From the NCBI GenBank assembly GCA_020161265.1, contig JAIUOC010000001.1, forward strand, positions 682,001 to 746,000: a stretch of 64,000 nucleotides of DNA, given 5' to 3'. The notes beneath the pieces were generated by a model that saw only the letters and a program-made list of their open reading frames with translations, was not told the DNA's origin and searched no databases. A program made the position numbers and the translations under genes. The stretch is from Chloroflexota bacterium. GTDB taxonomy: Bacteria > Chloroflexota > Chloroflexia > Chloroflexales > Herpetosiphonaceae. Shown here piece after piece: positions 50,521-58,869 of this stretch; position 1 is the stretch's first letter, and every line of letters begins with the position of its first letter.

Positions 50521-53151
50521 ATGCCAATACCAATTCTTGCAACTAAGCTACACATTCCGCAGCTTCGCCCAAATGGGGTGATGCGATCGCATTTAATTCA
50601 ACGGTTAGAGGCCGCCAGCCATGCCAGCCTGAATTTGATTTCGGCTCCAGCTGGTTTTGGCAAAAGTAGCTTGCTCAGCGCTTGGCATGCCACAAGCCAA
50701 CGCCCAATGGCTTGGTTGGCGCTCGACGAACGTGATAATGACCCAAGTCGCTTTTTTAGTTACGTTGTGCATGCCTTGCAAACGCTGATTCCAAGATTAA
50801 GTTCGGCAAGTTTAGGATTAATTCAAACCCAACCGCCAGCTATCGAACAAGCGCTGACCAACTTGATCAACGAATTAAGCGATGTTGGCAGCTCGGTTAG
50901 TTTGGTACTTGACGATTATCATGTGATCGAAAACCATGCGATCGATCAAGCCCTCAGCTTTTTACTGGAACACTTACCAGCTTCGTTACGCTTGATCATT
51001 GCTACTCGCGAAGATCCCAACTTGCCCTTGGCGCGGCTACGGGCACGCGGCCAATTGCACGAACTGCGCAGCGCTGATCTGCGATTTAGCCTCGACGAAG
51101 CCCAAGTTTTCCTTAACCAAGCGATGGGTTTAGCGCTAAGTCCTGCTGATGTAGCGGCCTTAGAAGCCCGAACCGAAGGCTGGATCGCTGGCTTACAATT
51201 GGCGGCGCTTTCAATGCAACAGCAAACTGATCGCAGTCGTTTTATCGCTTCGTTCAGTGGTAGCCATCATTTTGTGATGGATTATTTGCTGGAAGAAGTC
51301 TTGCAACAGCAAACTCCAGCAATCCAGCAATTTCTTTTGCAAACCTCAATTCTCAATCGGATGTCTGGCTCGTTGTGTGATGCGCTGATCAGCAATAGCA
51401 CAAATTCAGGCCAGCAGATGCTCGAACAGCTTGAGCAGGCCAATATGTTTATTGTGCCGCTCGATCATGAGCGGCGTTGGTATCGCTATCACCATTTATT
51501 TAGCGAATTGTTGCGCCAGCGGCTCCAACGCAGTTTAGCCCAACAAGCGACTACCAGCCTTGAACAATTGCATATTCAGGCCAGCATTTGGTTCGAGGCA
51601 AATGAACTAGAGCTTGAGGCCTTCGAGCATGCCGCCGCCGCCAACGATACCGAACGAGCCGAACGCTTGATCGAAGGTAAACGGGTTCCGCTGCAATTTC
51701 AAGGGGCGCTCTTGCCAATTATGGCTTGGTTGCAAGGATTACCAACCAACGTGCTCAACCAACGGCCATCACTTTGGGTTACAGCAGCCTCAATTTGGTT
51801 GGCAACCGGCCAGGTTAATGGCATCGAGCAACGACTGCAAGCGGCGGAACAAGCCATCGATCAACATCCATTAACGCCTAAATTAAACGATTTAATTGGG
51901 CGAATTGCCGCAATTCGAGGCACGCTCGCACTTAGTCAAAACGATGCAAGCCAAATTATCGCTCAATCCAAACGTGCCTTGGAATATCTCGCTATCGATA
52001 ATCTCTCGTTTCGCACTTCGACGGTTTGGAAATTGGGCTATGCCTATCAGTTGCAAGGCAAGCGCAGTGCTGCCAAGCAAGCCTATGAGCAAGCGATTAG
52101 CATCGGTCAACGCTCGGGCAATTTGGTCACGGTTGTGTTGGCATCAATCGGCTTGGGCAATCTCCAAGAAAGTGACAATCAACTCAAACTCGCGGCCATA
52201 ACCTACCAACAGGTACTTGAGGCTAGTCGTCAGTTGGCCTTGCCTGCGGCTAACTGCGGAGCCGAGCTAGGTTTAGCCCGCATTTATTATCAATGGAATC
52301 AACTTGATCAGGCAGAGCAGCATTATCAACGAGCCTTGCAAGCAGCTCAATTATTGCAACACACTGATCGCGAAGTGGCTTGTTATGTGATTAAGGCGCG
52401 GTTGTTGATTGCCCAAAATCAGCTTGACCAAGCAAGTTTATTGTTAGAGCAAGCAAGCATTGCCGCTCAACAGCATCGCCATACCACCCAACCAGCCAAA
52501 ATCGCCGCCGAGCAAGTACGAATTGCATTAATGCGTGGCCAAATGCAACAAGCTAGCCAAATAGCGCAAACGCATCAGATTCCAATCAGCCAAGCCCAAG
52601 TTTTTTTGGCGCAACAGCAACCAAGCGCAGCCTTGGCACTGTTACAACCAGCCCTCACAATCGCCCAAACCAATGGCTGGCATGATCAAAGTTTATGGAT
52701 CAAAGTATTGCAAAGTTTAGCGTTGGCTGCGCTTGAAGATTACGCCCAAGCCCAACAAGTGCTCAAACCAAGCTTAATCAGTGCTGAACCTGAAGGTTTT
52801 GTGCGGGTGTTCCTCGATCAAGGGCGAGCAATCCAAAATCTGTTGAGCCATATCAATTTAACGACTTCCTTAAAAAATTATGTCAATCAAATCTTAACTC
52901 ATTTTACAACCGAACGAATGCCCCAGCTTTATCCCACAACTCCAAGCTTGCCTGACATGCTTAGCCAACGTGAGCTAGAAATATTGAGCTTAATCGCACA
53001 AGGCCACTCCAATCAAGCAATCTGCCAACAATTGCATCTTGCTTTGGATACGGTTAAAGGCCACAATCGGCGGATTTTCGAGAAACTTCAGGTTCAGCGT
53101 CGTACCGAAGCGGTGGCGCGTGCCCGCGAATTAGGCTTACTCAGCCAATAA
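50521..53151 (+). CDS. MalT-type LuxR-family regulator, large ATP-binding (STAND) protein, copy 2
   Basis: The 876-residue paralogue of the 18379-20982 protein has the same order: P-loop ('LISAPAGFGKSSLLSAWHA'), 'VSLVLDDYHVIENHAID', STAND region ('GWIAGLQLAALSMQQQTD'), helical repeats and a LuxR helix-turn-helix ('LSQRELEILSLIAQGHSNQAICQQLHLALDTVKGHNRRIFEKL'). The two start 'MPIPILATKLHIPQLRPNGVMRSHL' and 'MLIAILATKLAIPSLRMQGVLRSRL'. It is preceded by a leaderless-type promoter. The next gene is a stand-alone copy of the small domain that follows the first paralogue, so the pairing has been conserved through duplication. Confidence 0.93.
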   Translation: MPIPILATKLHIPQLRPNGVMRSHLIQRLEAASHASLNLISAPAGFGKSSLLSAWHATSQRPMAWLALDERDNDPSRFFSYVVHALQTLIPRLSSASLGLIQTQPPAIEQALTNLINELSDVGSSVSLVLDDYHVIENHAIDQALSFLLEHLPASLRLIIATREDPNLPLARLRARGQLHELRSADLRFSLDEAQVFLNQAMGLALSPADVAALEARTEGWIAGLQLAALSMQQQTDRSRFIASFSGSHHFVMDYLLEEVLQQQTPAIQQFLLQTSILNRMSGSLCDALISNSTNSGQQMLEQLEQANMFIVPLDHERRWYRYHHLFSELLRQRLQRSLAQQATTSLEQLHIQASIWFEANELELEAFEHAAAANDTERAERLIEGKRVPLQFQGALLPIMAWLQGLPTNVLNQRPSLWVTAASIWLATGQVNGIEQRLQAAEQAIDQHPLTPKLNDLIGRIAAIRGTLALSQNDASQIIAQSKRALEYLAIDNLSFRTSTVWKLGYAYQLQGKRSAAKQAYEQAISIGQRSGNLVTVVLASIGLGNLQESDNQLKLAAITYQQVLEASRQLALPAANCGAELGLARIYYQWNQLDQAEQHYQRALQAAQLLQHTDREVACYVIKARLLIAQNQLDQASLLLEQASIAAQQHRHTTQPAKIAAEQVRIALMRGQMQQASQIAQTHQIPISQAQVFLAQQQPSAALALLQPALTIAQTNGWHDQSLWIKVLQSLALAALEDYAQAQQVLKPSLISAEPEGFVRVFLDQGRAIQNLLSHINLTTSLKNYVNQILTHFTTERMPQLYPTTPSLPDMLSQRELEILSLIAQGHSNQAICQQLHLALDTVKGHNRRIFEKLQVQRRTEAVARARELGLLSQ

Positions 53152-53200
53152 GCCTCACTTCAACCACAACAACACTTTGGTGTCTAACCAAGCTCACAGC

Positions 53201-53225
53201 AATTGAGTATGCTAGTTGGCAGTTG
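53201..53225 (+). promoter_or_regulatory. Conserved block before the small-domain gene, second copy
   Basis: AATTGAGTATGCTAGTTGGCAGTTG repeats the AATTG-TATGCT-TGGCAGTTG order of 21054-21075. TATGCT can act as a -10 hexamer but no -35 is evident, which suits activator-dependent initiation. Confidence 0.5.
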
Positions 53226-53272
53226 AGCCGCTGACATTTGTCGCGGTATGTGCCCAAAAAACTGAGACAGTT

Positions 53273-53536
53273 ATGACCAATCAAAACCCACCAGCAAACG
53301 AGGCAATGCAATATCAAATTTGCCTGCGCGGCCAGCTTAACCTAGCTTGGGCTGGGTGGTTTGAGGGCATGCAAATCGCGCTCGATGCCAACGGCAATAC
53401 CTTACTGATCGGCACAATCGTCGATCAAGCGGCACTCTATGGCCTGATCAAGAAAATTCGCGATTTGGGCATGCAATTAATTTCAATTATGCCAGTGCCG
53501 CAAACCACGCTCGAATCCGATTCAACTGAGCAATAA
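53273..53536 (+). CDS. Small conserved-domain protein, stand-alone copy
   Basis: The 87-residue protein contains 'YQICLRGQLNLAWAGWFEGMQIA', 'GNTLLIGTIVDQAALYGLIKKIRDLGMQLISIMP', which aligns with residues 1-75 of the DUF4386 fusion protein at 21105. The pattern G-Q-L-x(3)-W-A-x-W-F-E-G, then V-D-Q-A-A-L-Y-x-L-x-x-K-I-R-D-L-G is retained in both. I recognise similar sequences near LuxR-type regulators in other Chloroflexota and actinobacteria but know of no function. ATG 53273 is chosen by alignment to the paralogue; the open frame extends upstream from 53216 without a ribosome-binding site. It lies 121 bp behind the regulator. Confidence 0.8.
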   Translation: MTNQNPPANEAMQYQICLRGQLNLAWAGWFEGMQIALDANGNTLLIGTIVDQAALYGLIKKIRDLGMQLISIMPVPQTTLESDSTEQ

Positions 53537-53562
53537 AATAACAAGCAAAGTGGAGTTCTACC

Positions 53563-54564
53563 ATGCAAGCAATTATCTATCGTGAATATGGCTCAGCCGA
53601 TGTGTTGCGGCTCAGCGAAGTAGCCCGCCCAACCCCTGCTGAAAATCAAGTCTTAATTAAAGTGTATATGACAGCCCTTAACGCCGCCGATTGGCGCTTG
53701 ATGTCTGGCAAGCCCTTCCCAGTACGCTTTATGACGGGCTTATTCAAGCCTAAAAAAGGTATTCCTGGCACCGATGTGGCCGGAGTTATCGAAGCCGTCG
53801 GGCGTAACGTCACTCAATTTAAAGTCGGCGATGCGGTGTTTGGCGATCTTTCGGGCTGCGGTGCTGGTGGCTTAGGCCAATATGTTTGTGCTCCCGAACA
53901 TGTGCTGGTGCTCAAGCCAGAGCAGCTAAGTTTTGAACAAGCTGCTGCCGCGCCCATGGCTGCGGTCACAGCCTTACAAGGCCTGCGCCAAGGCGGCATT
54001 GCCGCAGGTCACAAGGTCTTGATTTATGGAGCTTCAGGCGGAATTGGCACCTTTGCGGTACAACTTGCTAAACATTTTGGCGCAATCGTTACCGCTGTTT
54101 CCAGTGCCGCCAAGCACGATTTGCTACGTTCGCTCGGCGCTGATCAGGTGCTAGATTACGCTAAAGATGATTTTGCTCGCAACGGTCAGCTGTATGATCT
54201 GATTTTGGGGGTCAATGGTCATCGCTCAATTTTCGACTATAAACGCAGTTTAGCGCCTCAAGGCCGCTATGTGATGGTTGGCGGCGAAATGAGCCAGATT
54301 TTTCAGGCGATCGCCTTGGGTAAATTGCTCTCAATTGGTAGCCAAAAACAGCTGAGTAACTTGTTTGCCAAGCCCAACCAAACCGATTTGGCCAAAATTG
54401 GCTTTTTGCTAGCCAACGGCGATATCAAAGCGATGATCGATCAGCGCTATCCGCTAGCAGAAGCTCCCGCTGCGATGCGTTATCTCCAAGCTGGCCATGC
54501 CAAGGGCAAAATTATGATCGAACTACAAGCCACTACAGTTCAAAGCTTGGAGCAAACGGTATGA
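53563..54564 (+). CDS. Zinc-less medium-chain dehydrogenase/reductase (quinone oxidoreductase type), gene 1 of 3
   Basis: The 333-residue protein matches NAD(P)-dependent alcohol dehydrogenases of the zinc-less group: 'IYREYGSADVLRLSEVARPTP', 'VLIKVYMTALNAADWRLMSGKPFP', 'IPGTDVAGVIEAVGRNVTQFKVGDAVFG' and the NAD(P)-binding 'VLIYGASGGIGTFAVQLAKHFG'. The catalytic zinc ligands are absent. The next gene's start overlaps its stop (ATGA), so three reductases are translationally coupled. GTGGAG lies 7 bases before the ATG. Substrate unknown. Confidence 0.88.
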   Translation: MQAIIYREYGSADVLRLSEVARPTPAENQVLIKVYMTALNAADWRLMSGKPFPVRFMTGLFKPKKGIPGTDVAGVIEAVGRNVTQFKVGDAVFGDLSGCGAGGLGQYVCAPEHVLVLKPEQLSFEQAAAAPMAAVTALQGLRQGGIAAGHKVLIYGASGGIGTFAVQLAKHFGAIVTAVSSAAKHDLLRSLGADQVLDYAKDDFARNGQLYDLILGVNGHRSIFDYKRSLAPQGRYVMVGGEMSQIFQAIALGKLLSIGSQKQLSNLFAKPNQTDLAKIGFLLANGDIKAMIDQRYPLAEAPAAMRYLQAGHAKGKIMIELQATTVQSLEQTV

Positions 54565-55523
54565 AAGCAATGCTCTGCACAGGTTATGGTTCGCCCGAGG
54601 TCTTGCAATTTGGTGAAACCAGCAAGCCAACTCCCAAAGCCAATGAGTTATTGATTCGAGTGCAAGCCGCTTGCGTTACACCGTCCGATTGTGCCTTTCG
54701 CAAGGGCGATCCATTTATGATCAAGTTGATGTATGGCCTGCGCCGACCAAAATTTCAAATTCTGGGTGTTGAATTTGCTGGCACGGTTGAGGCGATTGGC
54801 CCAGCAGTCCAACGCTTCAAGGTTGGCGATCAAGTCTTTGGGATGAGTCCTAATAGTTTTGGTAGCTACGGCGAATATCTATGTTTAGCCGAAGACAAGC
54901 CGATTGCCAAGCAGCCAAGCAACGTGAGCGCCGCCGAAGCTGTGGCAATTTGCGATGGCGCAAGCACCTCGTTACTTTTTCTGCGTGATGCCGCCAAACT
55001 GCAAGCTGGCCAACAGATTTTGATTAATGGTGCATCGGGAGCGGTTGGTATTTACGCAGTGCAATTGGCTAAATATTATGGCGCGACAGTTACCGCCGTG
55101 TGTAGCGCCGCCAACCATGAGCTGGTCAAGCACTACGGTGCTGATTACGTGATCGATTACACCAGCAGCGATTTTACCCAAAGCCAACAACGCTACGATG
55201 TGGTTTTCGATGCAATTGGCAAAAGTTCGTATGGCCGGTGTAAACAGTTGCTCACACCCAACGGCATCTATCTTATGACTGTGCCAACCTTGGGCATTAT
55301 GCTGAATATGCTTTGGACGAGCTTTGGCAAAGGTAAAAAAGCCAAGTTTGCCGCAACTGGGCTGAATCAGAAACCAAGCAACATCGAATTTTTGGCCGAA
55401 TTGATTGGTGCAGGCCAGCTCAAAGCCGTGATCGATCGGCGTTATCGCTTGGCTGATCTAGTCGAAGCCCATCGTTATGTTGAAACTGGCCGCAAAAAAG
55501 GCAACGTGGTCATCGAACTATGA
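54561..55523 (+). CDS. Zinc-less medium-chain dehydrogenase/reductase, gene 2 of 3
   Basis: The 320-residue protein follows the same plan as its neighbours ('MLCTGYGSPEVLQFGETSKPTP', 'ILGVEFAGTVEAIGPAVQRFKVGDQVFG', 'ILINGASGAVGIYAVQLAKYYGATVTAV', 'YADYVIDYTSSDF'-like 'GADYVIDYTSSDF'). It overlaps gene 1 by ATGA and gene 3 by ATGA. The conserved Tyr/Ser catalytic pair of short-chain enzymes is not relevant here; MDR proteins without zinc use a bound substrate carbonyl. Close resemblance of all three suggests local triplication. Confidence 0.85.
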   Translation: MKAMLCTGYGSPEVLQFGETSKPTPKANELLIRVQAACVTPSDCAFRKGDPFMIKLMYGLRRPKFQILGVEFAGTVEAIGPAVQRFKVGDQVFGMSPNSFGSYGEYLCLAEDKPIAKQPSNVSAAEAVAICDGASTSLLFLRDAAKLQAGQQILINGASGAVGIYAVQLAKYYGATVTAVCSAANHELVKHYGADYVIDYTSSDFTQSQQRYDVVFDAIGKSSYGRCKQLLTPNGIYLMTVPTLGIMLNMLWTSFGKGKKAKFAATGLNQKPSNIEFLAELIGAGQLKAVIDRRYRLADLVEAHRYVETGRKKGNVVIEL

Positions 55524-56497
55524 AAGCTGCAATCTACCAACAATTTGGGCCACCTGAGGTTTTGCACATTCGTGAGCTGCCAAGGCCCAGTCCGAAAGCC
55601 AACGAAATTCTGATTAAGATTCAGGCAACCACGGTTACTGCCGAAGATCCGCGCCAACGTTCTGGTAAGTTCCAATGGTTGTTATGGCTACCAGCACGGG
55701 CTATTTTTGGCTTTCGCAAGCCTAAAAAATCAATTTTGGGCTTTGAATTAGCGGGCGAGGTTAGCGCAGTTGGAGCCGAGGTTAGCCGTTTCAAGGCTGG
55801 CGATCAGGTGTATGGGCTAACTGGCTTAGGGTTTGGGGCTTACGCTGAATATATTTGTTTGGCTGAAACTGCGGTGCTTGCCCAAAAACCCGCCGAGCTG
55901 AGCTATGCCCAAGCTGCCAGCTTACCAAATGGCGCATTGACATCGGTAGTGTTCTTGCACAACAAAGCTAAATTGCGCCAAGGCGACCATGTACTGATCT
56001 ATGGAGCATCAGGCTCGGTTGGCACGGCAGCCGTGCAAATTGCCAAAGCTATGGGAGCAACCGTTAGTGCAGTATGTAGCGCCAAAAATAGCGAACTCGT
56101 GCGCGAACTAGGGGCTGATCAGGTATTTGATTATCGTCAAGAAGATTTTAGCCAGCATCGCCAACGTTACGATGTAATTTTCGACACCGTTGGTAAAACC
56201 CAACTTGGTGTATTCAAACGCTTGCTCAAACCCAATGGACGCTATCTTTTAACCGAATTTGGCTTAGCAGCCATTGGCCAAATGCTCTGGACAAGCCTAT
56301 TTGGCACTAAAAAAGTTATTGGTGCTGCCTCAAACATGCATTGGCGTAGCACCGATTTAGATTTTCTCAATCAATTAGTTGCATCAGGATCATTGCAGGC
56401 AGTGATTGATCGCCAGTATTCGCTGAGCGAGATTGTGGCAGCCCATCACTATGTTGAAACTGGCCATAAAGTTGGCAACGTGGTGATTGAGGTTTAA
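55520..56497 (+). CDS. Zinc-less medium-chain dehydrogenase/reductase, gene 3 of 3
   Basis: The 325-residue protein again has the MDR core ('AAIYQQFGPPEVLHIRELPRPSP', 'ILGFELAGEVSAVGAEVSRFKAGDQVYG', 'VLIYGASGSVGTAAVQIAKAMGATVSAV', 'GADQVFDYRQEDF'). It starts in the ATGA of gene 2. Its stop TAA shares the TTAA with the stop of the convergent adenylate cyclase gene, leaving no terminator between them. It completes the unit that begins with the small-domain gene at 53273. Confidence 0.85.
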   Translation: MKAAIYQQFGPPEVLHIRELPRPSPKANEILIKIQATTVTAEDPRQRSGKFQWLLWLPARAIFGFRKPKKSILGFELAGEVSAVGAEVSRFKAGDQVYGLTGLGFGAYAEYICLAETAVLAQKPAELSYAQAASLPNGALTSVVFLHNKAKLRQGDHVLIYGASGSVGTAAVQIAKAMGATVSAVCSAKNSELVRELGADQVFDYRQEDFSQHRQRYDVIFDTVGKTQLGVFKRLLKPNGRYLLTEFGLAAIGQMLWTSLFGTKKVIGAASNMHWRSTDLDFLNQLVASGSLQAVIDRQYSLSEIVAAHHYVETGHKVGNVVIEV

Positions 56498-58179
56498 GTA
56501 TTCAGGGTTAGTGGCACAAGCACCAAGCTCTTGGCACTCTCGATTGAGTAAATTTCCAAGGGCTGGGTGCGGCCACGAATCGGAATTTCGCTCAAGACTA
56601 AATTGTGCAAATCTAAGGCGCTATGTTGCATCACCGCCCGCGAAACGACCAATTGGGTTTGCAAAGTTTTGGTAGCTTCTTCCAAACGGGCGGCAATATT
56701 GACTGCATCGCCAATCGCTGTCAGATGTTTGGCCCGTTTGTAGCCCAAATCACCGACAATTACATGGCCGCAATGAATGCCAATGCCCATCCGCAATGGT
56801 TCGTTAACATCATGTTCAAGGCGCTGATTGAGCACATCAAGTTGATAGGCCATGGCTTGAGCTGCAGCTAACGCATTATGACAAGCTTGTTCAAGTGTGT
56901 CATCCAAACCAAACAGCGCCATAATCCCATCGCCAATAAATTTATCGAGATAACCGCCGTTGGCCTCGATCACTTGGCCCATCGACTGAAAATATTGATT
57001 CAGAATAAAGACCGTATCATAGGGTAACTTGCCCTCGGAAAGCGTCGTAAAGCCGCGCAAATCGGCAAACATAATCACAATTTGCTTATCGGCACCATGG
57101 CTAATCATGGTTGGTGCACCTGGCAGCGAACGATCATGGTGGTGGAGCAATGGCCGTACCACGCAGGCAGCGGTTGGTATAGTTTGGCAGGCCAAGCGAA
57201 TATCGCCACTTGCCCCAAAACGCTTGAGCAAACGTAGCTCGGTTTCAGTCGGTGGATTCAGCGATTTCACACCTTCGATAATTTCGATGCGGCAGGTTGA
57301 GCAGCGCCCGCGCCCACCACAACTATGGGCATGCGGAATCCCATTGGCAAGGCTGGCTTCAAGCAAACTCGTTCCAGGCGCAATTGTCACCGTGGCAATG
57401 CCCTTATATTCCACCGAAATTAAATAGTGCTTACGGCGCAAACGCAAGATGATTGCCCGCCCACCACCCAAGCCAAGCAGCAAAGCCAAATAGCCTGAGC
57501 CAAACCAACCCATAAATTCCGCAGTCGCCGTTGCCACATCAATATTCTGTGGATTGGCAAATTGCCACACCTGCTCCAGCCATTGTGGGTCTTGTTTAAG
57601 CTGATTCACCTCGCGATGAGCCACCACAATGCCCACCAGAGCCAGCAACGGAATCACAATTTGGGCAATCAGCAAGGGCTGTTTGATGCGGGCAAACCAT
57701 GGTTTATGCCAAAGGTACGCCATTAAGCCAAGGTTGCCATGCAGCCAAACCACCACCAACATCAAATAGAGATCAACGGCAATCGTCGCTTGGCTGAGCA
57801 ACACATAGCTATAGGTATCGCGAATTCCATACAAGATTGTGGCAAAACGGGTGGCATAAATATGCGAAGTAATTAGCAAAGGCATGATCAAGCCTAAGCC
57901 AAGTTGCAGCCATTCGTTCCAGCGTAAGCGCCGCCAACTGGTGATCGTTAATAATTTATAGCTGACCAACAGCACATGGATCAATAAACTAGCTGGCACA
58001 ACCCAAAAAACCGCTGGATGCCGCCAAAAACTTAAAAAGACCCGCCGTGACGATTCCAAGGCAGCTAGGCCAAAGATGCCCCAAGCATGGTTCAGCAAGT
58101 GAGTTGTAACGTAGAGCAACAGCGTCAAACCAGCATGCAGCCGCAAGCGTGGAATCAGAGCTTGAAACGAGCGAGCCAT
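56494..58179 (-). CDS. Adenylate/guanylate cyclase with cytochrome b-like membrane anchor and 2Fe-2S domain
   Basis: The 561-residue protein has three parts. Residues 1-280 hold six membrane segments with histidines placed as in succinate dehydrogenase cytochrome b ('YVTTHLLNHAWGIFG', 'SLLIHVLLVSYKL', 'PLLITSHIYATRF'), likely haem ligands. Residues about 300-370 form a plant-type 2Fe-2S ferredoxin domain ('HAHSCGGRGRCSTCRIEI' and 'LACQT'). Residues about 385-540 form a class III cyclase with both metal aspartates ('IVIMFADLRGFTT', 'DKFIGDGIMALFG') and 'LTAIGDAVNIAARLEEATK'. Redox state sensed by haem and Fe-S could set cAMP output. Start ATG 58179 has GGAG 9 bases upstream; the longer frame is unsupported. 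Confidence 0.88.
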   Translation of the reverse strand: MARSFQALIPRLRLHAGLTLLLYVTTHLLNHAWGIFGLAALESSRRVFLSFWRHPAVFWVVPASLLIHVLLVSYKLLTITSWRRLRWNEWLQLGLGLIMPLLITSHIYATRFATILYGIRDTYSYVLLSQATIAVDLYLMLVVVWLHGNLGLMAYLWHKPWFARIKQPLLIAQIVIPLLALVGIVVAHREVNQLKQDPQWLEQVWQFANPQNIDVATATAEFMGWFGSGYLALLLGLGGGRAIILRLRRKHYLISVEYKGIATVTIAPGTSLLEASLANGIPHAHSCGGRGRCSTCRIEIIEGVKSLNPPTETELRLLKRFGASGDIRLACQTIPTAACVVRPLLHHHDRSLPGAPTMISHGADKQIVIMFADLRGFTTLSEGKLPYDTVFILNQYFQSMGQVIEANGGYLDKFIGDGIMALFGLDDTLEQACHNALAAAQAMAYQLDVLNQRLEHDVNEPLRMGIGIHCGHVIVGDLGYKRAKHLTAIGDAVNIAARLEEATKTLQTQLVVSRAVMQHSALDLHNLVLSEIPIRGRTQPLEIYSIESAKSLVLVPLTLNT

Positions 58180-58342
58180 GCAGCCAATCTCCGTAAAGCC
58201 AGCAATAAGTTGAGTATACCATCTATCTGGGTTGCTAGCTGAATCAACCAACCAGTATAAGCCAATTATCACTTGGCTACGATTGAGCCTAGCGGGGTTT
58301 TCAGGCAAACTCCATGCAACAAGCTTTAATTGAGGAGTTGCC

Positions 58343-58813
58343 ATGAACCAGATTCCACCACGCCATATCGTAACCGTTGCTGGCGGTGTTGTTAACCATC
58401 GTGGTGAGATTTTGCTCTTGCAAAGCCCGCGCGGCGGTTGGGAATTTCCTGGTGGACAGGTTGAAGTTGGTGAGAGCCTGAGCCAAGCACTGACTCGCGA
58501 GATTTTTGAAGAAACTGGAGTACAAGCCAAGATTGAGCAACTCGTTGGAGTATCGTCCAATCTAGCCTTGAGCAGCGTTAATCTCGATTTTCGTTGCAGC
58601 TATCAGACTGGCCAATTAACTACCAGCGCCGAAAGTTTAATAGTTCAATGGGTAGAGCCTGAGCAAGCGCTTGCTTTGGTTCAACGGCCATCAATCCATG
58701 CGCGGTTGATGACCATGCTCAATCCGACAAATCAAATCTTATATCGCTCCTACAGCGTTCATTCGCGGGCAATTGAGGCAAAATATCAATTACATAGCGA
58801 ACAATTCTTTTAA
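58343..58813 (+). CDS. NUDIX hydrolase
   Basis: The 156-residue protein carries a complete Nudix box, '[25 protein letters not shown]' (G-x5-E-x7-R-E-U-x-E-E-x-G-U), preceded by the typical '[11 protein letters not shown]'. Such enzymes cleave nucleoside diphosphates linked to another moiety, for example ADP-ribose or oxidised dNTPs; the substrate is unknown. GAGGAG lies 5 bases before the ATG. Confidence 0.93.
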   Translation: MNQIPPRHIVTVAGGVVNHRGEILLLQSPRGGWEFPGGQVEVGESLSQALTREIFEETGVQAKIEQLVGVSSNLALSSVNLDFRCSYQTGQLTTSAESLIVQWVEPEQALALVQRPSIHARLMTMLNPTNQILYRSYSVHSRAIEAKYQLHSEQFF

Positions 58814-58827
58814 TCTTGAATAAATAA

Positions 58828-58861
58828 TTGAGCTGTTTGAACGTCGGTTCAAACAGCTCAA
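58828..58861. terminator. Bidirectional terminator between NUDIX and methyltransferase genes
   Basis: TTGAGCTGTTTGAA and TTCAAACAGCTCAA form a perfect 14-bp stem with a 6-base loop between convergent genes. Confidence 0.82.
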
Positions 58862-58869
58862 CAACATGC

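Noticed and set aside
58180..58560. N-terminal extension of the adenylate cyclase to 58560
   Set aside because: The extension overlaps the NUDIX gene and its promoter, lacks membrane or domain patterns, and ATG 58179 has a ribosome-binding site.
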